Origin: JANMCE01 sp031410595
GTDB lineage: Bacteria > Actinomycetota > Acidimicrobiia > Acidimicrobiales > Ilumatobacteraceae
Assembly (NCBI GenBank): GCA_031410595.1
Contig: JANNZM010000104.1
Location: 1-64,000, forward strand
DNA length: 64,000 bases
Direction of reading: 5' to 3'
This document shows, piece after piece, positions 34,225 to 42,570 of the stretch. Positions within the stretch are counted from its first letter, which is position 1. Every line of letters starts with the position of its first letter. The notes under the pieces were generated by a model, which worked only from the letters and a program-made list of their open reading frames with translations, ran no database searches and was not told the origin of the DNA. A program made the position numbers and the translations under genes.

Positions 34225-34962
34225 TCAGGCGGGGTCTTGGCGGTAGAAGTCGGCGAGTGCTCGGTACAGGGTGGGTTTGGCGGCGGCGAGATCGTGAGGG
34301 GTGCAGAAGAACGTTTCGGTGGCCACAGCGAAAAACTCGGCGGGGTTTGTCCATGCGTAGGGGCGGAGTACGTCGTCGGAGGCGCGGTGCTCGTGATGGC
34401 CATATTCGTCGGCCAGTAGCGCTGCCCAGTTGGTGAGGTTTGGGCCTCGAAGCGGGGGCGTGCCATCGGCCAAGCCGTCGCTCATGTCGATCTTGTGGGC
34501 GAACTCGTGGATGACGACATTGCGTCCAGCAGCCGGGTGACGGCTTTCGTGCCGGGCGACATCCCAGGAAATGGCGACGGGCCCCCGGTCGGGCAGGCTG
34601 ATGCCATCGGTCCATACTTCGTCGTCGCTCACCGTGCCGGCCGAGGGGCCCGCGCGCAGCCCGGAGGATCGCGCCGCCGTTGGCCGCACGATGATGGTGT
34701 GTACGCGGTCGTAGACGTCGATGCCGATGGCCAGGATCGGAATGGCCGCGTTGGCGGCCAGCGTGACGGTCATTTCGGGGGTGAGCGTGAACTCGTTGGC
34801 CGCCTCCCAATCCTTGGCCCGCAGAAGTTCGACGGTGAGCGCGGCGAGCAGTTCCCGCTCGGGCGCGCCTAACCTTCGGGCCAACGCAACGTTACGGTCG
34901 ATGACCGCGTTGAGTTGTTCGCTATCGATCTCCGGGGTGTGGGCGGATCTCCACCAAGGCAT
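34225..34962 (-). CDS. MtfA-like zinc metallopeptidase
   Basis: The 245-residue protein has the metallopeptidase motif NVVIHEFAHKIDMSDG (about 162-177, with HExxH ligands) and a downstream NPAEFFAVATETFF that supplies the third zinc ligand glutamate, as in MtfA (peptidase M90). MtfA in enterobacteria binds the regulator Mlc, which is not expected here. Length and motifs look intact, unlike the broken genes on both sides. Confidence 0.85.
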   Translation of the reverse strand: MPWWRSAHTPEIDSEQLNAVIDRNVALARRLGAPERELLAALTVELLRAKDWEAANEFTLTPEMTVTLAANAAIPILAIGIDVYDRVHTIIVRPTAARSSGLRAGPSAGTVSDDEVWTDGISLPDRGPVAISWDVARHESRHPAAGRNVVIHEFAHKIDMSDGLADGTPPLRGPNLTNWAALLADEYGHHEHRASDDVLRPYAWTNPAEFFAVATETFFCTPHDLAAAKPTLYRALADFYRQDPA

Positions 34963-35109
34963 CGTCAGTCACTTTCTTGCCTGCCCCTGTGGGTGCAGAC
35001 ACTTCGAGGATAGGCCTGCGGTCGACATCTTCCACATCGGGGTCAACTCCCTCGGATGGTCCGATTGAACAGCCTGCGGACACGGCAGAAGGCGTAGGTT
35101 TGGCCGCAG

Positions 35110-35956
35110 TGCGAGACGTGACGTCGGCTCTGGGCACCGAGGCAATCGAGCTGGGCGATCTCGGCTGTTCCCGTCGTTGCGCTGGTTGCCATCTCCCTTC
35201 GCCGACGCGCCTTGTCACGGGCCTTTCTTGTGAGCGGCACCGTCGCATGGCTGATCGCCAAGGTGCTGGCGTTCGCTATTCGGCGTCGACCGCCCGACGA
35301 ACTGGTCGATCAGATCATCCTGCGCGGTAACCCGGTGAAGACGACCGTGTTTCCGTCCACCCACGCAGCGGTAGTGGCGGCACTGGCCATTGCCGCCATG
35401 CCCTTCGTCGGGCGTTTCAGCCGGCGAGTCAGCGCGATGTGGTGGTGTTGGTCGGGTTCTCGCGACTGTTCGTGGGCGCTCAGTTCCCCATCGATGTCGT
35501 GGCGGGTTGGGGTGTGGGTTTGGTTGTCGCTTCCGTCGTGCACCTCATCTGGCGGTCGCCCCGTCGTCGCCCGTCTGTGGCGTTCATCGAATCGGTTGTC
35601 GAACGGGTTGGCTTGGCTCCGCTCGCAGTTGTTCCGCTTCCCGATCGGTACGTTCCGACGTATCGAATAGCGACGGCCACGGCACCCGTCATGGTTCGAG
35701 TCTTTGGTCATGACGAGGAACTCGGCTGGCTCTATCGATTGTGGCGTCTGGTCGTTCCCGGGAGGTCGGCGACCAAGTGCCCTTCCGGTCGGCGAAGGAA
35801 CGCGCTCAGCAGTTCATCAGCGCCAGTCTTCTTGCCGAACGGGCCGATGTTCGCTCCCCCCGCTTCATCGATCTTGTCGACGCTCGAGCGTCCTTCATGC
35901 GGTTCAACCAGATGCGCCGAGATCGGTTGGGGCGTTGCCCTGGGCTACTAACGTGA
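35110..35956 (+). pseudogene. PAP2-phosphatase/kinase-like membrane gene, frameshifted and truncated
   Basis: One frame encodes a membrane segment (AISAVPVVALVAIS, SGTVAWLIAKVLAFAIRR) and the PAP2 motif TTVFPSTHAAVVAAL. After a one-base shift near 35438 another frame gives VLVGFSRLFVGAQFPIDVVAG (the second PAP2 motif) and then YRIATATAPVMVRVFG. After a second shift near 35760 a third frame gives EVGDQVPFRSAKERAQQF and ERADVRSPRFIDLVDARASF, like the start of a kinase-like domain. The rest is absent. Similar large PAP2-kinase proteins exist in Actinobacteria. No product is likely. Confidence 0.6.
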
Positions 35957-36829
35957 TTACGTCAGTTGCACCCGTGATCCCGAGTTGATCAAGTCCCAGT
36001 CGATCGCGTGACCAAGGCCGGGGGCGGTGGGGGCGTGCACATAGCCATCGGTGTCGACCGTGATCGGGTCGGCAAGCCCGTACGACAGGTGCTCGAAATC
36101 TTACGAACCCGGCTCATGGATGGTAATGATCTCGAACCAGTCACAGTTGTCGATCGCCATCACAACGTTCAGTGTGGCCACGTTGTTGAGCGCGTTGTAC
36201 GCGTCGTGCACTTCGCAGTTCAAATGAAACGCTTCGGCAAGTCGAGCTATCTTCATCATGCCGGTAATGCCGCCCTTGATCACCACATCGCCGCGGCGGG
36301 CTTTACGGACTGGCGCCGAGGGTAGCCGTAGATGTCGTCGGCCGGCAGCGGGTCTTCGTACCACGTGTAGTCGAGGTCCTCGATCGCAAACCCAACCTTG
36401 AGCGCGTCGGGATAGGTGTACGCCCACGCCGAGTCGAGCATGAGCGGGTAACCCTCCCCCACTGCCTCACGCACCAACGCGCATGCCTCGTGCGAGCGGT
36501 ACGTCCTCGCCCTGAAACAGTCGACGCTGCGTTGGCGGGTGCAGCTTGTATGACCGAATGCCCTGCACCGACGGGTCGAACATGCGCCGCCGGTTTTGGA
36601 ACGTCCGCCAGATCGCACCAATGTCGAGCGGGTTCCGACCAATCAGAAGGGGCTTGGCCGCGCGAACAATCTGATCGAACACGTTCGGCCCGGGATGCCC
36701 GACGAAGGTATGGCCGTCGACTCCTTCGTCGGTGGAAAGCACCAGCACACCCAACGGCAGCGGCGGCGGCCCAAGCCGCGGTGAACTCTTGCGTTCGTGA
36801 ACGATGATACGAACGTCGGTGATTTTCAT
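35957..36829 (-). pseudogene. mandelate racemase/enolase-superfamily gene, several frameshifts and a deletion
   Basis: Pieces in family order appear in different frames: MKITDVRIIVHERK, PLLIGRNPLDIGAIW, SYKLHPP, then REAVGEGYPLMLDSAWAYT, FAIEDLDYTWYEDPLP, a jump to VVIKGGITGMMKIARLAEAF and ALNNVATLNVVMAI, and finally SYGLADPITVDTDGYV with APGLGHAIDWDLI. At about 290 codons it is some 80-100 short of a full enzyme, so internal segments are lost as well. The capping domain and barrel can no longer be complete. Confidence 0.75.
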
Positions 36830-36972
36830 CCACTCACAACCTTCACAGCGTAGGCAAGACCGACGCGCTCCTCGAACTCATCGAGGGTGAGTAAACCATT
36901 GCCGCACGCTCGGCACAGTCGGTCAACAATCGGCTGTCGATCACCATCGGCCACCCGGATTGGAAGGTTCAT
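36826..36972 (-). CDS. 48-residue DUF1707-like peptide
   Basis: ATG 36972 opens a frame ending in a TGA that overlaps the next start (ATGA). The sequence has the DUF1707 pattern R-V-x-D-x-x-R-x-x-x-V-D-x-L followed by GLLTLDEFEERVGLA. Usually this short domain sits at the N-terminus of actinobacterial membrane proteins; here it stands alone, so it may be a remnant, or a tiny regulator moved in front of the enolase-family gene. Confidence 0.5.
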   Translation of the reverse strand: MNLPIRVADGDRQPIVDRLCRACGNGLLTLDEFEERVGLAYAVKVVSG

Positions 36973-37002
36973 GCGTTCTCCAAAGCGTCCACCGCACCAT
37001 TC

Positions 37003-37449
37003 TCAGCCTGCAGCCGGTCGTTGGAGTGGAGCACCTTCGTGAAAACCCACTGCTTCAATAGCAATCAGGTCTTCGCCATCTGGCGCTGAACCAGTCGGCC
37101 TCGGCCTTGGCCGAGGCACTGGCCAGTCGAATCGGACACAAGTCAGCGGCGCCGGTTCCGCACCGCCGAAGTCTCCGGAAGCGAACCACTGGCACATCGC
37201 ATCGACCTCCTCGGCAGTGACGGCGCCGAAGTAGCGCGAGGTCCACCGGCCGAGGTCGTGGCGTGTGCGAACAACGACGACATTTTTCCGATCACACGGT
37301 CCAATGCAGTTGGTCACTTTGAGGCGACCCGACGCCATCTCCGTCGCCGCGGTGATGGCCGCCAAGTGCCGCTCATGATCGACGTCGTCCTGAGTGCCGC
37401 AACAGCACCCTCGACAGACCAGCACCGACAAAGACGTGCTGTGGGTCAA
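37003..37449 (-). CDS. (2Fe-2S) ferredoxin/DUF1636-like metal-binding protein
   Basis: The 148-residue protein has a thioredoxin-like ferredoxin pattern: VLVCRGCCCGTQ near the start and VTNCIGPCDRKNVVVV around residues 45-60, giving the C-x-x-C ... C-x(3)-C ligands, then GAVTAEEVDAMCQWF. The C-terminal 40 residues are Pro/Arg-rich. TTG 37449 overlaps the cbtA stop. Similar ferredoxin-like proteins are often found with cobalamin genes, and here it is the third gene under a cobalamin riboswitch, so a role in cobalt handling is plausible. Confidence 0.7.
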   Translation of the reverse strand: MTHSTSLSVLVCRGCCCGTQDDVDHERHLAAITAATEMASGRLKVTNCIGPCDRKNVVVVRTRHDLGRWTSRYFGAVTAEEVDAMCQWFASGDFGGAEPAPLTCVRFDWPVPRPRPRPTGSAPDGEDLIAIEAVGFHEGAPLQRPAAG

Positions 37450-38183
37450 ACCAGCGACGACTGGCGAGCGAGGACGGGTCCACCAGCCCTTGCGAGCGCC
37501 CGGTCACCGAGCCAGCCGAACGAGGTGGCCAGAACCAGCCAGAGCAGCGCGTTTCCAGCGAGAGAATCGATGCGAAAATGCCAGATGAGTGTCGCCGGGG
37601 CATCGACCGGGTCGGGGCTCGACGGAAAGATCAAATACGCCGTAGTAATAGCTGCGACATACAACGATCCCACCACGACAAATCGATTCGCGCCGCCGAA
37701 GCCTCGAGCCGTGACCTCTCGCCACAGCATCCAGGCGAGAAGGGACACGACAATCGACACCGCTATCAGCAGGAGATACGCAGTGGTTCGCATGCTGATC
37801 GTGTCTGGGTTCCCGACCGATGGTGGGTTCGCCGGATACTTCAACGCAGGAATGAGTGACCAGGTGGCAAACACGACAAGACCCGTTTGCATGGCCCGAG
37901 CAAACATGGTTCGCCCCGGCAGGTAACGCCAGATTGCTGCGCACAAAATCGCGAACATGAGCCCGAGGAATGTGCCGTATAGGCACGCTGCGAACATGCC
38001 CCACACCACCTGGGTAGTCCGAGAGAACATCTCTTGATGCACGCCGACTTCATGGGCGGCTTCGAGCGCGAGGGCCTTCCGAATCTGACTCTCGGTCACA
38101 AGCCACTGAAACAATGCTGCGCTACTACCCCCGGCCATGCCCGCGAGCGCGCCGCGGCCAAGGTACGCCTTGATGCTGTTCAT
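37446..38183 (-). CDS. cbtA: CbtA-like cobalt transporter subunit
   Basis: The 245-residue membrane protein has about six hydrophobic segments and the CbtA features: a glycine-rich first helix (RGALAGMAGGSSAALFQWLV), an R-T-T-Q-V-V-W-G second helix, and PALKYPANPPSVG between spans. CbtA with CbtB is a proposed cobalt uptake system. I took ATG 38183. It follows cbtB by 13 bp and the pair lies under a B12 riboswitch. Metal specificity is inferred from family and context. Confidence 0.85.
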   Translation of the reverse strand: MNSIKAYLGRGALAGMAGGSSAALFQWLVTESQIRKALALEAAHEVGVHQEMFSRTTQVVWGMFAACLYGTFLGLMFAILCAAIWRYLPGRTMFARAMQTGLVVFATWSLIPALKYPANPPSVGNPDTISMRTTAYLLLIAVSIVVSLLAWMLWREVTARGFGGANRFVVVGSLYVAAITTAYLIFPSSPDPVDAPATLIWHFRIDSLAGNALLWLVLATSFGWLGDRALARAGGPVLARQSSLV

Positions 38184-38196
38184 GGGAGCGGTGCCG

Positions 38197-38391
38197 TCAG
38201 TGACAGGGGAAGCCGAGTGCATGACGACCGTCGTGGAAGGCCTCGTGAAGCACCATCCAATGAGAGGTCAGCCAACCACTTTCCTGCAGCATCACGTAGG
38301 ACGCGAACGCAGCCAGTGCCATGACCATCCACGTCCATCGGGGAATGTCGATTGAAAGCGGGTCACTGTTCGGGTTGATTACCATTGCCAT
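38197..38391 (-). CDS. cbtB: CbtB-like small cobalt transporter subunit
   Basis: The 64-residue protein has one membrane span (WMVMALAAFASYVML) and the family's histidine-rich C-terminus HEAFHDGRHALGFPCH, thought to bind metal. It is the first gene after the riboswitch, whose 3' end is about 30 bp upstream. Confidence 0.9.
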   Translation of the reverse strand: MAMVINPNSDPLSIDIPRWTWMVMALAAFASYVMLQESGWLTSHWMVLHEAFHDGRHALGFPCH

Positions 38392-38421
38392 GTTGTTGCC
38401 TCTTCCATGCTCTCGTGGATA

Positions 38422-38564
38422 GTGCGCAACCGGTCTCCTGGCTCAAGGATCAACGCTTCACCCACCTTCCCAGGCTTGCACCCAGTGGTACTTCGGGTTT
38501 CACTTCCCCATCACAGTGGCGAGTACCGCGCCGGATTCACACCGACTTCCCGAACATTGCGCAC
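38422..38564 (-). promoter_or_regulatory. cobalamin riboswitch
   Basis: Read on the minus strand the core elements are in order: GGGAAGTCGGTGTGAATCC, then GCGGTACTCGCCACTGTGA, GCAAGCCTGGGAAGG, and the B12 box GCCAGGAGACC. The outer P1 stem is closed by GTGCGCAA (38557-38564) and TTGCGCAC (38422-38429). It precedes cbtB, cbtA and the ferredoxin gene, so binding of adenosylcobalamin should switch off cobalt uptake. Confidence 0.95.
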
Positions 38565-39001
38565 CAGAACGGTACCAGATCTCCCATACTGGGAAACAGG
38601 GCGTTCGGTCAGAAATCTTGTCCACGAGGGCGAGAACGACCGACGACGACCGCGAAGAACCCGAGGCCGGTCACGGGTAGGCCGATTGCGTTCTCGCCGA
38701 ACTCGCGCCGGCAAGATCCCTCGCTCGGATCTCGCCAAGGCCATGCGTGACGCGGTCACCGACCGGTCCATGATTGGCCACGGCGTCACGGTGGCATCTT
38801 GATGTCGCACAATCGGGATTGAGAGGGTGTTGCTTCAGTCGTCTGTAGCGCCCTGATCAACCTCCGACGGAGCCGATGGACCTTTCAGAAAGCTCCACTG
38901 GGCATGGAGGACGACCGCGCGATCGCCACGTGGGTTGACATTGCCCTAGCGATCCTGAGCCAGCGGGTTCCCCCGACGATGAGTCGCCTATGGTCGCTGC
39001 C
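38565..39001. other. gap without a supported gene
   Basis: A plus-strand frame ends with IPRSDLAKAMRDAVTDRS near 38800, protein-like but unplaced. Otherwise nothing is recognised. It should hold promoters for the riboswitch transcript (minus) and for the DUF1684 gene (plus). Confidence 0.35.
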
Positions 39002-39823
39002 ATGATCGATACGCCAGCGGACTTTCGGGTGTTCCGAGCCGAGCGGGAGGCGGAGCTGACGGAGTCGTACGGCTGGCTGACCTTGCGCGGGTTCTATTGG
39101 TTACCGGTGGAGCCGTCACCGATACCGGGGCTGCCCGGCCGATGGCGGGCCGATGGCTCGCAGGCTCACGCATCCCTTGACGCGGCCGCGGCCGAGGGCC
39201 TCACCTGCAACGGAGCACCGTTGGACGGCACGAGCACGCTCGATGTCGCCGAATACGGCCGGGTACCATGGGTCGACTACGGAGAGGTCCGTGTCGAATT
39301 GCTGCGCCGTGGCGGGCGACTTGCCATCCGAGTACGGGCTGTGACTTCGCCCGATCGGGACCGATTCACCCATGTGCCCACGTTCCCGTACGACCCTGCC
39401 TGGCGTCTCAGGGGCCGGTTCACGCCGTACTCCGATCAGCGCGAAGTGGTAGTCGATACCATTCGGCCCGACCTGCAGCAGATCATGTGGCCACTCGGCG
39501 AGATCACATTTCACGCCGGCGGAGTTGAGCACCGCCTAGCGGTCACCAAGGGTAAGTACGGCTGGGGAGTTGAGTTCCGTGACCCGACCAACGGGGACCT
39601 CACCGAGCAGTGGCGCCAGCTTCACTTCTCTCGACCCGCGCCTGATGGCAACGGTGAGGTTCTGCTCGATTTCAACCGAACGCTGAACATGTGGTTCGCC
39701 TTCACCGACCACGCCACGTGCCCCGCCCCCATCGAGGGCAACGTGATCACCGTCCCGGTCCTCGCTGGCGAACAACGCGTGTCGACCAAGGCTCGGCACA
39801 TTGATGCCACCACCGCCGACTGA
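39002..39823 (+). CDS. DUF1684 family protein
   Basis: The 273-residue soluble protein matches the DUF1684 plan: FRAEREAELTESYGWLTLRG near the start, WVDYGEVRVELLRRGG in the middle, and the C-terminal signature LLDFNRTLNMWFAF followed by ATCPAP. The function is unknown. The usual signature has Asn-Pro after the DFNR-A; here it is DFNRTLNM, a small deviation. A slightly earlier ATG (38990) is possible. Confidence 0.8.
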   Translation: MIDTPADFRVFRAEREAELTESYGWLTLRGFYWLPVEPSPIPGLPGRWRADGSQAHASLDAAAAEGLTCNGAPLDGTSTLDVAEYGRVPWVDYGEVRVELLRRGGRLAIRVRAVTSPDRDRFTHVPTFPYDPAWRLRGRFTPYSDQREVVVDTIRPDLQQIMWPLGEITFHAGGVEHRLAVTKGKYGWGVEFRDPTNGDLTEQWRQLHFSRPAPDGNGEVLLDFNRTLNMWFAFTDHATCPAPIEGNVITVPVLAGEQRVSTKARHIDATTAD

Positions 39824-39851
39824 CCTGACGCCTGACAGACTCGTCACCTAA

Positions 39852-40205
39852 ATGGGCTCCAAAGCCGGATCAGGCAATCCCCACCTGCGACTCAACGAAC
39901 TGCGCGCCGCGGCCATGCGGCGCGCGGCGAGTCTCGCGGTCAGCTTCGATGACATCGTGGAGGCCGCGAGCGACGTCGCCACCGATGACGAGCACGATCC
40001 AGAAGGTCACACAATCGCCTGGGAGCGCCAGCAGATCGCAGCGCTCCTCGATGAGACGAGAAGCACCCTCGCCGACATCGACGCTGCCGAGCAACGCCTC
40101 GCCGTTGGACTGTACGGAACCTGCACGATCTGCGGTTGCGAGATCGCCGCCGAGCGATTGGATGCACTGCCAGCCACGCCGACCTGCGTCTCCTGCGCCT
40201 GCTGA
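39852..40205 (+). CDS. TraR/DksA-type zinc-finger protein
   Basis: The 117-residue protein has a helical hairpin-like N-terminus and a C4 zinc finger, CTICGCEIAAERLDALP then CVSCAC, as in DksA/TraR proteins that enter the RNA polymerase secondary channel. A possible acidic tip (DDEHDPEG, about 42-49) is present. It starts 28 bp after DUF1684 and may be in the same transcript. Confidence 0.82.
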   Translation: MGSKAGSGNPHLRLNELRAAAMRRAASLAVSFDDIVEAASDVATDDEHDPEGHTIAWERQQIAALLDETRSTLADIDAAEQRLAVGLYGTCTICGCEIAAERLDALPATPTCVSCAC

Positions 40206-40324
40206 ACTCGGGCGGCACCGACCACGCGAGGCCGACGAGATCGTCGAAGGCCGAACTCCAACACCGTACCGACGGGCTTGATTGGTGTCGCCGCTCCGTG
40301 ATGCCGTCGGGCAGACTAGATGCC

Positions 40325-40951
40325 ATGGCGAGCCAGAAGACGCAACTGGGGCGACGTGAACAGAACAAGGCCGAGAAATGGCAGCGCATCGTTGGCGCCG
40401 CGGCCAAGCTGTTCGCCGAGCGCGGTTACGAGGGAACCACCACGACCGAGGTGGCGCGCGCCGCTGGCATCGGTACCGGATCGCTGTTTCTGTACGTGCC
40501 CACAAAGGAGCACTTGCTGGTAGCCGTGTTCCGCGATCAGGTGGATGTGGCCTGGCACCTCGCGGTCGCCGGTATCGATCCGTCACAACCGTTTCAAAGT
40601 CAGATCGAATGCCTCCTCTTCAGCGTCATTGACTTCTGCGAACAGTCACCAGAACTTCTCAGCATGTACGTGAAAATTCTGCCGTTCATTTCAGGGCCAC
40701 TGCGCTCCGAGGCGAGCGAGTCGTTGAAGACGCATCGTCGATTGATGGAAGAGGTCATCGGCACTGCGATAGCGAATCGCCTCTTGCAACGGAACGTCCC
40801 GATAGCGACACTCGCCGCAAACCTCGACGCGTTGTTCACCCATCATCTTCGACGCCGCGTTGCCGGCAGCACGACAGCGACTGAATGTCGCACCGAGTTC
40901 AGCGACTCGATCGAGCTCCAGTTGCGCGGCCTCGTTCCGAAACGGAGATAG
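40325..40951 (+). CDS. TetR-family transcriptional regulator
   Basis: The 208-residue protein has the TetR HTH: IVGAAAKLFAERGYEGTTTT, VARAAGIGTGSLFLYVPTKE (about 22-62), followed by an all-helical ligand domain. It is 5 bp upstream of the enoyl-CoA hydratase gene and co-directional with the catabolic cluster, so it likely controls that operon in response to an acyl-CoA or aromatic intermediate. ATG 40301 is an alternative start. Confidence 0.88.
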   Translation: MASQKTQLGRREQNKAEKWQRIVGAAAKLFAERGYEGTTTTEVARAAGIGTGSLFLYVPTKEHLLVAVFRDQVDVAWHLAVAGIDPSQPFQSQIECLLFSVIDFCEQSPELLSMYVKILPFISGPLRSEASESLKTHRRLMEEVIGTAIANRLLQRNVPIATLAANLDALFTHHLRRRVAGSTTATECRTEFSDSIELQLRGLVPKRR

Positions 40952-40956
40952 TCAGC

Positions 40957-41736
40957 ATGCCAGAATCCGTGCAGTCCAGTATCGAGTTCGTCGATGTCGT
41001 CGCTTCGCTCGATGAAGACCATGTCGGCACCGTCGAAATCCAACGACCGCCGAACAACTTCTTCGATACGGCGTTGATCGGCACGCTCGCCGATGCCTGC
41101 GACGCGCTCGCAGCCCGCGGGTGTCGGGCGGTTGTTCTGTGTGCTGCCGGACGTCATTTCTGTGCCGGGGCCAACTTTGCATCCAAAGCCGAACCCGTCG
41201 GCCCGCATCTCTATGACATGGCCGTACGGCTGTTCGCGCAGCCGTTGCCCGTGGTGGCAGCGGTGCAGGGCTCTGCGGTCGGCGGCGGCCTCGGCCTCGC
41301 GATGGCGGCCGACTTTCGGGTGGCGTCGCGTGAGTCACGTTTCACCGCGAACTTCTCGCGTCTGGGTTTTCACCACGGTTTCGGTCTTTCCGTCACTCTG
41401 CCAAGAGCGGTCGGTCAGCAGGCTGCGCACGAGTTGCTCTTTACCGGGCGTCGCATCGGCGGAGCCGAAGCACATCGCATAGGCCTATGCGATCGACTCG
41501 TTTCGTCCGAGGAGATTCGATCAACCGCATATGCACTTGCGCGTGAAATCGCCGGCGCGGCGCCCCTCGCTGTCCGTTCGATTCGCACCACGATGCGACG
41601 GGCGCTGCTCGATGAGTTGCAGGCTGCGCTCGATCACGAAAAGGCCGAGCAGGACCACCTTCGCACGACGGCCGACTTCCGTGAGGGCATCAAGGCCAAC
41701 AGCGAACGCCGGGAGCCGAACTTCACGGGGCGCTAG
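40957..41736 (+). CDS. enoyl-CoA hydratase/isomerase
   Basis: The 259-residue crotonase-fold protein hydrates or isomerises unsaturated acyl-CoAs. It has FCAGANFASK for the first oxyanion loop and VQGSAVGGGLGLAMAADFRVA for the second. The position of the usual catalytic Glu after the second loop (SRLGFHHGFG) lacks glutamate, as in isomerases or decarboxylases, so the exact reaction is open. It lies between TetR and the HpcH-like aldolase. Confidence 0.85.
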   Translation: MPESVQSSIEFVDVVASLDEDHVGTVEIQRPPNNFFDTALIGTLADACDALAARGCRAVVLCAAGRHFCAGANFASKAEPVGPHLYDMAVRLFAQPLPVVAAVQGSAVGGGLGLAMAADFRVASRESRFTANFSRLGFHHGFGLSVTLPRAVGQQAAHELLFTGRRIGGAEAHRIGLCDRLVSSEEIRSTAYALAREIAGAAPLAVRSIRTTMRRALLDELQAALDHEKAEQDHLRTTADFREGIKANSERREPNFTGR

Positions 41737-41797
41737 TCCGTCGAAATCGGTTGGACGAAACGATGTGCCAGGGCCGTGGGTGTGATTCACTTCGGTC

Positions 41798-42570
41798 ATG
41801 GGTGGATTTCCTCAAAGTCTGCGTTCGCGTTGGGCCGGGGGCGACACGACAATCGGCGCGTGGTTGACCTACCGGGAACCATTGCTGGCTGAGATCGCGG
41901 CGTTGGCAGGGTACGACTATGTGTGCATCGACGTGCAGCACGGCTTGATGGATCTCGATACGGCCACTGCCATGTTGGCCTCGACCGCGCGAACCGGCAC
42001 GGTGCCGATGGCTCGGGTGCCGTGGAACGAGCCGGGCATCATCGGCCGAATGCTCGATGCCGGTGCGCTTGCGATCGTGATTCCAATGGTGAACAGCGCC
42101 GACGAGGCTCGTCGAGCGGTGGAGTCGTGTCGCTATTCGCCCATGGGGTCACGCTCGTTCGGACCATCCCTGCCAAACAATCGCTATGGTCCCACGTACC
42201 CGTCGCGAGCCAACGACGAGGTCACGGTGATTCCGATGATCGAAACGCGCGAGGCACTCGCGAATCTTGACGAGATCGTGTCCGTGCCCGGTGTCGACGC
42301 GGTGTACATCGGGCCGGCCGACCTTTCTATCGCGCTGGGCCTCCGGGCATGGATCACGAGGATGCGATTTTCAACGACGCTCTGGTGGCAGTCGTTGATG
42401 CCTGTCGTCGTCACGGCGTGGTGCCCGGCGTGCACGCGAATCCGCAGATTGCGGCCAAACGGTATGCGCAGGGTTTCCGAATGATCACCGTCGGATACGA
42501 GATCTTCGCGGCCCAGACTGCGCTGAAAAACGATGGAAAGATCGCCCGCGCGGCCATCGCCGATCGCTGA
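41798..42570 (+). pseudogene. HpcH/HpaI aldolase with a late frameshift
   Basis: The family cleaves 2-keto-hydroxy acids or citryl/malyl-CoA-type substrates. The first frame runs from ATG 41798 through DYVCIDVQHGLMDLDT, ARVPWNEPGIIGRMLDAGA and YIGPADLSIALG. Near 42342 the reading derails; the next frame continues MDHEDAIFNDALVAVVDACR and FRMITVGYEIFAAQ to TGA 42568-42570. One missing C in GGCCTCCGG would explain it. The metal and substrate residues are before the break, but the last 70 residues are lost. Its true stop overlaps the next ATG. Confidence 0.8.

Noticed and set aside
25261..38600. Integrated element with a tRNA-Gly att repeat
   Set aside because: I found no second copy of the tRNA 3' end and no integrase, so an integrative element is not supported within this window.
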